Assembly: GCA_951802425.1 (NCBI GenBank)
Contig: OX637794.1
Span: 1,240,001-1,304,000, forward strand
Direction of reading: 5' to 3'
DNA from: Clavaria fumosa
Lineage: Eukaryota > Basidiomycota > Agaricomycetes > Agaricales > Clavariaceae
DNA length: 64,000 nt
Shown: piece after piece, positions 34,971 to 46,576 of the stretch
Layout: every line of letters starts with the position of its first letter
Numbering within the stretch: the stretch's first letter is position 1
Translations under genes and position numbers: made by a program
The notes under the pieces: generated by a model
Database searches by the model: none
What the model was told of the DNA's origin: nothing
What the model saw: only the letters and a program-made list of their open reading frames with translations

Positions 34971-37900
34971 TTGGTAAAATCTGGTATGGGATGGAGCTGC
35001 TTGTGACGGTTGGCGACCACCAGGAGTGGATCCACTTCCTGCTAGGGAAGACCCAGTCCCACATGGCGATCCTTGGGCATGATTGGCTAAAGCATCATAA
35101 CCCAGAGATTGACTGGGTGAAAGCTGAAGTAAGGCTCACCCACTGCCCCAACACCTGTGCCTCCTCCCCACACAGCCACCGGCCCCCTGCCCAACCCTCG
35201 GTTCCACTGAAAGCGAGTACCCTGGCCTCAGCCAGTATCCCAGACACCCATTTTCCCAACACTGGCCCTACCCCTGATTGGCCCAGCTGCTACCCTTTGG
35301 TTTTTAGTGAAGCAAAGTGGGATGAGCTTCCCTGCTCCTGCCCTGACTTTGATATCAAAATCGAGTTTAAAACAGACCCTGGACACCTCTCCTCTAAGCT
35401 ATACTCTCTAATGCGAGAAGAGATGGTGGAGATGAATTGCTGGGTGGATGAGCAGCTAGCTTCTGGACAAATCTGACCTTCAAAGTCCCCATACACAAGC
35501 CCCTTCTTCTTCAAACGCGAGAAGGACAAGCTGTGGCCGATTATCAATTACTCTAGGCTGAACTCGCATCTAATCAAAGACAAGTACCCCCCCCCCCCCT
35601 CATCCGAGACACCATGGATGTGTTAAAGGGGGTGACCATCTATTCCAAGATTGATGTGAAGGGAGGTTTCCCATCGATGCAGGTCTGGCCAGAACATCAG
35701 CACCACTGTGCTTTCCTAATGCCTTGTGGACTCTTCGAACCAGCAATTATGTGGTTTGGGCTGCAGAATGCGCCTGCAACCTTCCAGTGCTTCATGAACC
35801 ATGTGTTGAGGGAAGAGACTGCAGGGGGGCATGTCCGAGCCTATGTTGACGATGTTATAGTGTTTGCAGAGGATTTGGCTACACACCAGTATTGGATGGA
35901 TCAGGTCTTGAGGAAGTTTGGGGAGAATGGGCTGTGTCTCAGACTCAGCAAGTGCGAGTTCGAGAAGAGTGAGGTCTTCTTCCTGGGGATGAAGATCTCC
36001 CACAACCGTCTGGAGCATGACCCAGCTAAAGGCATGGCAATCTGTAACTGGCCCAGACTGAAGAATGTGAAAGAGGTACAAAGATTCAACAGGATGCTGA
36101 ACTACCTCTGCTGGCACATCCCGAACCTCTCTGCCTGGGCAAAGCCACTCATCTGGCTGACAGGGAAGGTCCTGTGGAGATGGGAGGAGGAGGAGGAAGC
36201 AGCCTTCCGAGATCTCTGCCTGGCACTAGTATCAGCCCCGGTCTTGGCTCTACCACAAGACAAAGGGAGATGGAAGGTAGAAACAGATGCAAGCAACTTG
36301 GCGACTGGAGGAGTTCTCTTGCAGCAGCAGGTGGATGGGACTTGGAGAGTTGTAGACTATATCTCCAAAGCCCTCACTGCAGCTGAGAAGAATTATGATG
36401 TGTACAACAAGGAGTTCCTGGCTGTAATCTGGGCACTACACAAGTGGTGGGCTTACCTGATTGGGGTGGAAGAGACTATCAAAATCTGGACAGACCATGC
36501 TAACCTCCAGTACTTCCAGAAGCCCCAGAAGTTGAAACCGAGGCAGGTCCATTGGGTTGGAGAGCTCCAGTGCTTTGACTTCGAGATCAAGTACCATACT
36601 GGGAAGTCAAACATGAAAGCTGATGCACTCTCACAGAGGCCAGATTATGGAGAGATGGTGGAGGAGGATGCACCAGTACAGGTCTTCCCAGAGGCTGAGA
36701 CCTGGACATCGTTCACATCGGAGATGGAGACGCTACTCCAGAAAAACAGCACAGTACATGTGCAGAAGCCGGAGGAGCTTGATGATGAGTGGACAAGAGA
36801 TTGGATGGGACTCTGGTGGAAGGCAGAAATCACATGGGTGCCCCCAGAAGCATGTGAGGCAGTGCTCACCTTTGAGCATGACCTCCCCATCGCAGGGCAC
36901 CCTGGTCCATGGAAGCTGAGGGCAGCTCTGTTGAGGTCCTGCTGGTGGGTGGGCATGGTGAAGGATTCCAATCGGTATGCAGGTGGATGCGAGACATGCC
37001 AACGAATCAAGCCTGATTGTACCAGGCGTGCTGCTCCGCTTCATCTGCACCCTGTCCCTGAGAGCCCCTGGGCAGTCATCTCTTGGGACATTGTTGGGCC
37101 TTTCTCCCTCTCACGTGGTCACAATGTGATCCTTGTCATTGTCAACAAGTTTACAAAACGAACTCTCATCGAAGCTATTGGCCTTGACCTCACAGGACTT
37201 GGTGCTGCTCAGATCCTTCGAGACTGGGTCTTCCGCGACCATGGAGTCCCACAGAAAGTTGTGAGTGACTGGGGAACCCAATTCATGTCCAGATTCATGA
37301 GGGAGTTCTATGGGATGATTGGGGTTAAGGTGAACCTGAGCACTGCCTTCCACCCACAAACAGATGGACAGACAGAGCGGGTCAATCAGGAGGTTGAAGC
37401 GTATCTCCAGGCCTATGTTGACCATCTGCAGGATGATTGGGCAGAGTGGCTATCCACAGCTGAGTTCACACTCAATAACTGTGAGTACTCAGCCACTGGA
37501 TTCACACCTTTCTATCTGGAGTATGGCCAGCACCCTTGGAATGGCAGTATCTGGCTGCCTTCTGAGGTGAACCCTGCAGCAGACAAGTGGATGGCCAAGC
37601 TCACGGAATCCCGAAGAGCAGCCAGGGAAGCAATGGGGAAGGCGGCAGATGCGATGAAGGCCAGCTATGATAAGGGAAAGCGCCTGAGTCATGAATACTC
37701 GAAGGGGGACTTAGTCTGGCTGGATACTCGGAACCTGAAAATGGATCAACCATCCAAGAAGCTTGACAACAAGCGGGCTGGACCCTTCACTATTGAAGAG
37801 AAGGTTGGACCAGCAGCGTACCAACTCAAGCTCCCCCAAGCATGGCACATTCACTGGGTTTTCAATGAGTTGCTACTCACCCCGTATATTGCCCCCTCTT

Positions 37901-38156
37901 TTCCTTCCCAGAATTTGCCTCCACCCCCACCCCCATGATTGACGACGACCACTTGGAGTATGTTGTGGAGGCAATTCTTGATGTCAAGAAGGTTGGACAG
38001 GGAGTGAAGTATTTGGTGAAGTGGTTGGGATACCCTGCAGAGGAGAACACCTGGGAACCTTGTCGCAACCTCACTAACATTGCACTGTTGCTCCAGGACT
38101 TCTTCCAGCAATACCCTGACAAGGCAAAGTTGGCAGGTCAAGACACCCAGCCTTAA
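34971..38156 (+). pseudogene. Ty3/Gypsy pol polyprotein (element 3)
   Basis: The protease C-terminal half (HFLLGKTQSHMAILGHDWLK, to 35476) is followed, after a frameshift at a poly-C tract (35587-35600), by one 774-codon frame, 35614-37938. RT: FSKIDVKGGFP-like start, FGLQNAPATFQCFMNHVL, catalytic YVDD in AYVDDVIVFAED. RNase H: WKVETDASNLATGGVLLQ, NYDVYNKEFLAVIWAL. Integrase: zinc region LPIAGHPGPWK and CETCQRIKPD; core with D in ISWDIVGPF, D in VVSDWGTQF, E in QTERVNQEVE. The frame stops after PPPPPP; the chromodomain ([36 protein letters not shown]) follows in another frame, 37935-38156. Confidence 0.9.
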
Positions 38157-38167
38157 GAGGGGGGTGA

Positions 38168-38470
38168 TGTCAGGATTGCTTACATAAGCAGGCTGGAAAG
38201 GTCAAGAAAGGATTGCAAAAGAGTTGCGGGAAGATTGCAGACGAGTCACGTGACCCGAATGGGTGGCGGATTATGTAATAGAAAATCACGTGACCCGGGC
38301 CTGAGCGCATCACGTGACGCACGGGGTCCGAGCGTGGGAACACCGGCAACTCCCGAAGTGCTTGCTATATATACTGCGTCCTTTTCTTACTTGTGCCCTT
38401 TTCCCCTTATGTTAGTATCATCATCATTGACCTTACATTAAGTCGTGTGAGCATGAGACTAAGTCTGACA
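38168..38470 (+). repeat. 3' LTR of element 3
   Basis: 303 bp, starts TGTCAGG and ends CTGACA, right after the purine tract. Contains several CACGTGAC motifs and a TATATATA stretch near 38366. A divergent copy lies at 44382-44671. Confidence 0.85.
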
Positions 38471-38500
38471 CTCCTTTGCATCATCTAAGAAGGTTGCACA

Positions 38501-39456
38501 TCATGAAGGAGTCAGATGGGCCCAAGAGATGAATAGCATACTTACTGGCTGTGCCAATAGGTGTTGCCAAAGTGCTATCTGAAAGAATGCATGAAACAAA
38601 TCTAAGCAGGAGCAATGCCAAGTGCATCGCACACATCTATCTGGTATGGCTTCAGGAGAGATGAAGTCAGTAATCTGCATCATAAGTTGCAGAACGCGCT
38701 GGCTGCAAGGCCCCAGAATGTATACCCAGGGTCCAATGCACCAAATTGACCACCTACAGCCATCAGCATAGATCTGAGAGAAAAAAAATGGATTCACTGT
38801 CCAGGTGCAGATTGCACCAGGATTTTGATCCATCCAACCCAATTTTCCCAATTTCCAGGATCCTGCCCATTTCCAGGCAGCTCCAACTTGAAGATCAAGA
38901 CACTTCGCATGTTGGAAACAGATCCGTAAAGCCAGTTGCAAGCATCAGACCTCAGTGCACTCTCTGTCTCAGAGTACCCTACCTCAACAATGAATTGAGG
39001 CCAGGGGGTTTCTTCTCCAGGACACAATATCATGAGGGCAACATCCAGCACCTTACAAGAGGCATCTACATCAAAGAGAGGTATGAGAGGGGAAAGTTGT
39101 AGTGATGTTTGATGTTGGGGCAAATGATTTTCAATCCAAAGACAAATATGGAGTCCAAGGTCCCAAGCAAAGAAGCAGATGAATGCATCATCAAGATGAG
39201 TGGTCATGGGCATTGGAGAAGATGAGGGTGCCTGGAAAACAGCAGCAAGACGAAGTCTTGAAGTGAAGTTAGTCTTGCAGGGTGTGTAAACAACAAAATG
39301 TGATTGTGCAATGAAAAACTCTGGAGCACCCAACTTGTGTGTACTCACAACTAAACACCCTAGAGGACTCCAATGAAATCTTGCCAGACAAATGGATTTA
39401 TCAATATGAAGTGCACAAAGTGAACTGAACATGGTGTCACACAAGTGAGCAGACAT
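38501..39456 (-). pseudogene. Degraded hypothetical protein with nuclease-like ExGxSE motif
   Basis: The minus-strand frame 39456-38794 (220 codons) and a shifted frame to 38501 contain WPQFIVEVGYSETESALRSD followed by ACNWLYGSVSN and a hydrophobic strand VLIFKLEL. This E-x-G-x-S-E, then L-R-x-D-A-x-x-W-L arrangement recurs in uncharacterised agaricomycete proteins, perhaps PD-(D/E)XK-like; I rely on memory for that. There is no start, the end is shifted, and it lies between mobile elements, so it is probably a relic. Confidence 0.35.
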
Positions 39457-39912
39457 GCTGCACCAAGAGACCTAAGGTTTGGATGATGTGAGCGAGGTTG
39501 ATCTGGGGTATCCTGGATGACTGACAATGGATCTGTGGGCAGCATCAGCAACATTCAAAGGCAACATGGCAATGAATTTATGAACAGTTAGCCTTTGGGT
39601 TCATGGGAAACAGTGCAACATACATTTTCTCATCCACAATTGGCACAAAATCCTCCAGGAACATTGCATGTCTCACTCATGCATGTAGATGACTTGACAA
39701 GTCGAGCACTTGGCTGCCTGGACAGCATACATGTCGCAGGCTCGTTTGACCATCTAGAGGATGTCCAGTTCCTATACAATGTTGGGCATTTATCCAGGCA
39801 TCTGGACATATGGTTTGAAGAGTGAAGAGACAGAGTTCGAATGTGGTGGGCACATGATTTGCATGTGAGGTTGAGTGGGAAACCAGGGACAAATTCTGCT
39901 GTGCTTTCAGCT

Positions 39913-40989
39913 CAGCACTATGCCTCCCTCAATTTCAGAAGACCTATGCTGGGCAATTATTTGTATGGCTTCAGTTTTGTTGGTTGATGAAACTGCAACC
40001 TTCACTGGGGTCTCCTCCTCAAAGATCTATGAGGTGTTAGCTCTGCATCACTCAACTGGGAGAGTAACTGCCAATGTGGATCGCCATATGGCAGGACGTC
40101 CTCATCACTTGACTCTAGGTCACTGGAAAGGAGTGGATTTACCATGAAACAAGTAGGAGTCATGTCTCAAGTCAAAACATTGTCTAACGCTACTACAGCT
40201 CACACGTGAAGCAGTTGAGCAAAGTGTGCAAAAGCGTGAAGAGTATATCTACCACATAGGCCTACATTATTCACCTGATCAGCTGGTCTTTGTTGACGAA
40301 AGTTCTTTTGATCATTGCACATATTCTCGAGGCAAAGGCTGGGGCAAGCGAGGACAGGGTGCAGTTCGCAAAGCATATTTTGTTTGTGGAAAACAGTGTG
40401 CTTTATTTGATTGTCCTGTATCACAAGATCATTTATGCATGTCCCAGATACTCCATCCTTCCTGCAATGTCATTGGACGGCATTCTAAATGTCGACATTG
40501 TGGAAGGGGCATTCACCATGACTACATTTGCTCAATTTATTTAGGGTACACTGTACCACATGAACCCTTTTCCAGGAAGAAACTTAGTGATTGTCATGGA
40601 CAACTGTCAAATCCATCATGCAGGCTTCATTCTTGACATGATTGCTGAGCGGCAAGTCAGATTACTCCCCATATGATAAATTCTAACAAGTGATTTTCTA
40701 ACACAGAGGAATGAGATATGTTTTTCTGTCACCATACTCACTGGACTTCAATCCCATAGAGCTTGCGTTTTCTGCAATGAAGGCATATGTCCGTCGGAAT
40801 GGGGACCTCTTCAGGGCAGCATCTGAGTCTCAATATGAAAGAGCGGCTATCCTCACCCATCTTCATGATGCTGTTTGGTCAGTAACCCCAGAGAAAGCTC
40901 AGGCATGGTTCAATCATTGTGGATACTCGTGGAGTTGTAGGATACTGTGTTTTACCTTCTCTCTTCCCTTTCTTTTCTTGTGTAGTTGA
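39913..40989 (+). pseudogene. IS630/Tc1-mariner-type DDE transposase, broken
   Basis: The N-terminal helix-turn-helix part (ISEDLCWAIICMASVLLVDE, FTGVSSSKIYEVLAL) is at 39920-40080. After a frameshift the catalytic part follows: first Asp in LVFVDESSFDHCTYSRGKGW (about 40277-40340), then PAMSLDGILNVDIVEGAF, second Asp in VIVMDNCQIHHAGFILDMI (about 40588-40645), and the final acidic residue in SLDFNPIELAFSAMKAYVRR (about 40740-40800). Several frameshifts and stops break it. It belongs to the DDE superfamily transposases common in basidiomycetes. I could not identify its terminal inverted repeats. Confidence 0.85.
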
Positions 40990-41253
40990 GTGGACAATTA
41001 TGCATGTAAAATGATGATGTATTGTATTACTTCCCCTAGCCAGTGAAGTAAATGATACCCTATGATGCAACAAAATCAGATTGTGAACTACTCTCTGTTG
41101 AAAGATTCATGGTTTAGATGAGTGGTTGTGGGAGACGGAGAGGTGGAGGGTGCTGAAGGAGGCACTGGTATTGCTCCCCACCCTGCTGGTGAAAGGGCGA
41201 GAGACCAAGGAGGTGGCAGCATCTGCTGCAGGGGGAGATGGCAGGCTGGTGGG

Positions 41254-42658
41254 TGTCATGACCCATTCATTTTTCCCTTGCCCAAACCGACTTTACCAGC
41301 ACCTACGAGCCTCCTGACATCCCTCTACAACCTCGCGAGCTCCTCTACACACTTCCAGAACCCACCATCCCCTTCCAGAAGCCTCCCCAACCTCTCCCGC
41401 GTTCACACGACACTCGCGACTATCATACTATACTCGCATCACCTCCTGCCACCTTACCCTACATGTGTCTACCACCCGAACCTGCCAAATCGAGGCATGA
41501 CACGCAGTTATGCAATCTTCCTCAGCCGGCACGTGACTTGCCATGTGGCACCACTGACGCCACTAGTGTTACCCGCATTACCAGCATTATCCATGTGACT
41601 TCCCGCCCAAGTGTCACCTGCATCACTAGTGTCACCTGTGTCACTACCACCATCCACGTGACTGCACGCATGGACCTCGCGACCTTAATGATGAAACACA
41701 CCGCCGATGGCCAGTTGAGCACTACTTCAAATTATGCTTCCTTTCTTCTCCCCAGTCATCTATAACTATGATAATTATGACCAAAGCATCTCTTCGTAGC
41801 TATAGTTACCCATATGATTATTTAACTAAGTCGTGACCCATGACCGGTCAGGTTCACGACCTTACTTATGTTTCCCTTACCCCTCGCAACCTTAGTAGAA
41901 CATGTCCATAGTCACTTTATGACTGACCATACCCTGTACTACTATAGTTCTGTCACTTGGCGACCTCTGTACTTTTCCTTTTCCGTTATACTCTCTGTAT
42001 GTATGTATATAAAGTCTCGCATGTACTTACAGTACTCCAGACTTGATATTGACGCACTTTGATTTAAGCTTGAGCCCACGATGCCCTTTGAGCTTGGAAC
42101 CATCGTGATTGATAGGTCTTGTCTCTCTTGGTGACCTCAAGATTGTCAAGACACTTCTACTCTATTCTAACTCATCCTCTGTGCTCGTATAAACTTGTGT
42201 GCTTAAGTATTCTCTCTTATTCATCTTGATACTAATTCCTTCAAACCCCACAGGTTCTCTCGTCAGTTGGCAAAGTCATTGCATTCACCGATACACTTCT
42301 CAACATCGTCGCGACTACCTGCGACTCTCTCAACATCGTCTATTTCTCTCTCCTCATCTATTTCTTCCTTTACGCTTCGTCAGTCAACTTCACGACCCTC
42401 TCAGCATTATCTATTTCTCTCAACTCATCCTTTTCCCTCTTTATACTTTGTCTACCGACTTCGCAACCTTCCCAGCAACGTCTCTCTCCTCTCTATTGTT
42501 TCTCTTCATTCTCACATCCTCTTAGACGTCCTTGCGACCTTCCGGGACCAAGCATTATCGACTGTGCTCAACAGTTGATTGGTCTTAGCGAGTTTCTAGA
42601 ACTGGTCACCAACAAGTCGACCTTCAGTATTACTTACGAGACGGGACAGGCCCTAACA
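41254..42658 (+). mobile_element. Solo LTR, 1405 bp, with 5-bp TSD
   Basis: Starts TGTCATGACC and ends GGCCCTAACA, and is flanked on both sides by GTGGG (41249-41253 and 42659-42663). There is no internal coding region. It is pyrimidine-rich with a TATATAAA-like stretch near 42005-42012. Unequal recombination between two LTRs would leave such a structure. It is unrelated to the short LTRs of elements 1 and 3. Confidence 0.8.
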
Positions 42659-43139
42659 GTGGGGGTGAAGACCAAGAAGGAGAAGGGAAAGGCAGGGCAG
42701 CAGATATGATGACGATGGTAGACAACAAGGGAGAGCCACTTTTGGGTTGCCAGCCTGGGGTAGAGTGGAGCACACTGTCTGCACTTGTGCATGTGGAGGC
42801 AGTGGTGGTGGATGGGTCCAGTGAGGGGGAGGTGGACAGGGAGTCTTTTGGTCATGTCTGAGATGTGCTAGCCAACGAGGGAGGTAAGAATGTGTGGTCA
42901 GTGGCAGTGGCAGAGTCCTTTAATGTGGCCGAGGCAGATGAGAAGGCCTCTGGCAATGCGGTGACTGTTCTGAGGCTGACTAGCGCTGACTGATGATGAG
43001 CATGAGCCTGCTCCAATGTGCTGGTCCGACTGAATCAATGTGAGCAAACAATGTTGTGTATTTGTGGAGGTTATGTCCAGCTGTGCAATTTGAGCATGGA
43101 AGGCTAACAGCATCAGCTGCCCAGAAGGAACAAGAAGCA

Positions 43140-43580
43140 TGGGCCAGGCAATACACATACCATGCCCTGCGCCACATAAAGGCAGATCAAATGAGTGTTG
43201 TATCACACCAATTGGCAGAGTGGGTGCTGAGAAAAAGCTGTTTGGAAGATTTGGTGCTGGATAGCAAAACCAAGGGCTGTTGAGTATCAACCCAAGTGCG
43301 AAACCAATCGGAATCACATACCATGCTCTGCATATGATTGAACAGACTTAGGGGAGCATGAAATTGTGCCTCTTGGAGGCAGAGCTGACCAGTGGAGGGT
43401 GTTTGATGGCAAGAAATCACTGAAATTTGGTCAGGAAGATCCAGCAGAGAAATCCAAATGATGACAATACCATGCCCTGCATCTCATTGAGGTGAGTTGA
43501 ATGAGCACAAAATCACCCCAGTTGGCTGTGTGGTTGACAAGAAAACATTGTTTGAAGTTTTGGTGCCCAGGGGGAAAAAA
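43140..43580. repeat. Diverged direct repeats of about 110 bp
   Basis: Segments at about 43150-43265 and 43465-43575 share CATACCATGCCCTGC-like starts, a CAAATGAGTG/GAATGAGCAC block, AATTGGCAGAGTGG/AGTTGGCTGTGTGG and a GTTTGRA-TTTGGTGC end. A partial third start is at 43318. No gene is recognised in 42664-43600. Confidence 0.5.
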
Positions 43581-43625
43581 GCACAGTGTGCACAATTCCC
43601 AAAACATATGCAAACAGCTGTAAAG

Positions 43626-44671
43626 ATGGACCAGCCCTCTAAAAAGCTTGACAACAAGTGTGCAGGCCCCTTTGTGGTTGAGGAGAAGGTGGGACCTGCT
43701 GGGTATCACCTCAACCTCCCTCAGGCCTGGTGCATCCATCAAGTCTTCAATGAACTGTTGTTGACACCATACCATCCACCCTCTTTCCCCTCTCAGAATC
43801 CTCCACCACCACCTCCTGCTATGATTGAGGATGACCACTTGGAGTATGATGTTGAGGCAATCCTTGACATCAAGAAGGTTGGGCATGGGGTGAGGTACTT
43901 AGTGAAGTGGCTGGGGTACCCTGCTGAGGAGAACACTTGGGAGCCTCGCCAGAACCTCACTAATGTCATGCAGGCACTCAAGGACTTCTTCCAGCAACAC
44001 CCTGACAAAGCAGAGTTGGCAGGTTGAGACACCCAGCCTTAAGAGGGGGGTGATGTTAAGGGTGTGACACGGGTAAACCCGCGGGTATCTCGACGCTGAC
44101 CCGTACCCGCACCCGGGATGTACCCGTACCCGTACCCGGCGGGTTTACCCGTCAAGATGAACCCTAGAACATTGAAAACGGACAAGAATTGAGTGAGATA
44201 TGCTTGAAACAGTGATTTCAGATTGTTATAAGCATATCTCAACCAATTCCTGTCCATTTTGGATGTTCTAGGGCTTATTTTAAAGTGCACGGGTAGCAGA
44301 ATGCTTACCTGTACCCTACCCGTACCTGTACCTGCCAGGAAACCCGTGCGGGTTACCCGTACCTGTGTCACACCCTAGTGATGTTAGGATTGCTTACATA
44401 AGCCATCCTAAAGAGGAGTTGAGGAGAAACTGGGGAGGGTTGTTGGAAGGTCACATGACCTGTGGCTAGGGCCAGATTACATAATCATAAGATCACCTGA
44501 CCTGTGGCCTGGGCATGTCACATGATCTGAGGGGTCCAAGCATGGGAATGCCAGCAAGTGCTGAAGCATTCACTATAAGTACTTTGCTTTTTCCTATTTT
44601 GTACTCTTTTCCCCTTATCTTAGTATTGTCATCATGACCTTACCTTTAAGTTGTGTGAGACCCAGTCTGAT
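43626..44671 (+). mobile_element. Ty3/Gypsy element 4, 3' fragment with LTR
   Basis: Only the integrase tail and chromodomain remain ([50 protein letters not shown], stop at 44027), followed by the same purine tract and an LTR related to 38168-38470. The LTR is split by a MITE after its first few bases and resumes at 44382, ending near 44671 with CTGATA in place of CTGACA. In this copy the Pro-rich linker and the chromodomain are in one frame. Confidence 0.85.
44058..44377. mobile_element. hAT-like MITE, about 320 bp, nested in an LTR
   Basis: Inverted ends WAGGGTGTGACAC, target duplication GTGATGTT (44050-44057 and 44378-44385), and flanks of repeated ACCCGT motifs. An inner imperfect palindrome centred near 44220 contains GAATTGAGTGAGATAT, similar to a segment of the gag palindrome near 28520. 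Non-coding. Confidence 0.85.
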
Positions 44672-44859
44672 ATGTTTAGCCTGTTGATGGTGGGGGTGAT
44701 TGCATCATTGACTTTGTTCATTATGGTTTCATTGGATTGGGCATCATCTAGCATGCTGAGTATTGTGGTGGTGGCATTGATGCTGTCCAGTGCCTGCTTG
44801 GGGATGCAGGCCATGTGGTGTGTGATTTGCATGAGGACTGTTACTAGTGTTGATATCAT
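44632..44859 (-). other. Possible gag-like fragment
   Basis: A minus-strand frame of 75 codons (ISTLVTVLMQITHHMACIPK, LDSINATTTILSMLDDAQSN) looks like the helical N-terminal part of proteins found near mushroom retrotransposons. It overlaps a 120-codon plus-strand frame (44651-45013) with no better claim. The rest of 44672-46190 shows no gene. Confidence 0.25.
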
Positions 44860-46194
44860 AATTGACCCATTTGGTGGGATCAGGCCTTCCTTCTCCAGTA
44901 TGGCTTTTGCTCAGGCAATGCTGTCACTTGGGTTGGCCCTGGATCAGTCAAGGTTGGGTGTGTTGGATGGGTCTGTTACTGTGGCTGTGTGTGCAATGAG
45001 TCAGGCATACTAATGAGTCACCAAGCTTCCCATTGTGCCTCAACTCATTCTCATCACTGCTACTTTGAGATACAAGCAATAAGATATCACAAGATGCTTT
45101 ACTGCAATTTTGGGAAGGATCGGCCTGGAATTGCATGCTCCTGGACTGCCTGAAGTCAGTGGCTTGGCAGAGTTTGTTGGTATTTGGCTGTTTCCTTGAG
45201 ACTCCTTGGGCATTTCAACTGGGTTACCTAGTGTGTGCTCCAGTATTCTAACAAAGCAAGTTCAATTGCACTCTAGGGCTTCCAGTCTACTCTTTTCTGC
45301 CATTACATTATGTGTGAACCTAGCAAGACAGCACAAATGACAGATTACTTCACAGCACTTCCTTTTCTGGAACTGTATCTGTCAGATCTGAATGGCTCAT
45401 CATCATGTATAGACACAACAGACCTTTCCCAACATTGATCTCATAGTTGTTCAGAGGTCAATGAGGTGTAGGGTAGTGCCAACATGATTTAAACTGTGAC
45501 ATGTCATGCTGTATGCACCTGACTTGTTTGTATGGTTTTGGCTGCTTTTGACACTCACCAGGAAAATATTCAGGGCACTCTTACCATAGTATTTAATATT
45601 ACAAATTATAGATGGTCATGTACTCATGTCATTTGTCTACAATCCAAGGCACTTTTCTTGTCCTTAGGTGCTTTGTCTGTGCCAGGACATGGACCAAAGT
45701 GATCAGTGACTCATTACCCAATCAGGCACAGTACTTGGGCTCATGTAGAGGTGGCTCACGTCATTCTATTATTGCCACCTGGGTCATTGTGGGTTTCCCT
45801 GCTGGTGGTGGACATTTTGTTGCAGTTATGGGTGCTGGTGGGGAAAAGCAGTAGGGGAAGCAAGCAAGTGTGTGTTATTAGGGCTACAGTACTAGGCCAC
45901 CAGGTTGTTTTCTTTGTTTTTCCATTCTTTTTTTTGTGTGTGGTGGTGGTTGCCTAGAAAGGAAGTCCATGCCCATTCTACTTAGCCAATGATGTCAACT
46001 GTTTCCCCAACATGAAATCCACCCTCCCAATGCCTGACACTGGCACAAGTTCCAAGGGCAAGTTGCAGCAGCAGCCTGTGTCCTCTGCACTTGCCTCACT
46101 ATTGCACAGTGACCATACCTGGAAACCAACACTGGGCTCAGGTCAGCCCCTGCACTTGACTTGAGGCACAACTGTGCTGTGTGGCACTATGTGG

Positions 46195-46540
46195 AGTTTG
46201 AGGAGGAGAATTTTACATGAAGGAGCACAACATGTGCTGCAGGGTGAGGTAGGAGGAGGCCCTGGCTTTAGGGGGTAGTTTGGATGCTGGAAGGGGGAGA
46301 AGGAGAATTTGTGGATTTGTTGAAGGAAGTGGGCAAGTTAAAGGATCCCCTTGGGGACAGATATGAGGAGTTGAGGAGAATTTTACATGAAGGAGCACAA
46401 CATGTGCTGCAGGGTGAGGCAGGAGGAGGCCCTAGCTTTAGGGGGAGAAGGAGAATTTGGAGATTTGTTGAAGGAAGCAGGCAACTTGAAGAAGGATCCC
46501 CTTGGGGGTGTGGGGAAAGAGGGAAGGTGTGCTGGAGAGG
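46195..46540. repeat. Tandem duplication, two units of about 170 bp
   Basis: 46202-46372 and 46373-46540 both begin GAGGAGAATTTTACATGAAG and continue through CACAACATGTGCTGCAGGGTGAGG to AAGGATCCCCTTGGGG. The first unit has a short extra segment. Function unknown. Confidence 0.85.
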
Positions 46541-46576
46541 AGTTGACGAAGGACAGGAGAAGAGGTGTTTGAGGCT

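Larger units (their letters stand above)
34971..38470 (+). mobile_element. Ty3/Gypsy chromovirus-type element 3, 5'-truncated, with 3' LTR
   Basis: Plus-strand protease remnant, RT, RNase H, integrase and chromodomain, then a purine tract (AAGAGGGGGGTGA) and a 303-bp LTR. No 5' LTR or gag is found; the sequence joins element 2 at about 34970. Its protein is closely related to elements 1 and 4 (shared VEPQ-free core such as AFHPQTDGQTE and [16 protein letters not shown]). Confidence 0.88.

Noticed and set aside
44651..45013. Plus-strand 120-codon hydrophobic frame as a small membrane protein
   Set aside because: It overlaps a gag-like antisense frame and lies in decayed repeat sequence; no support for expression.
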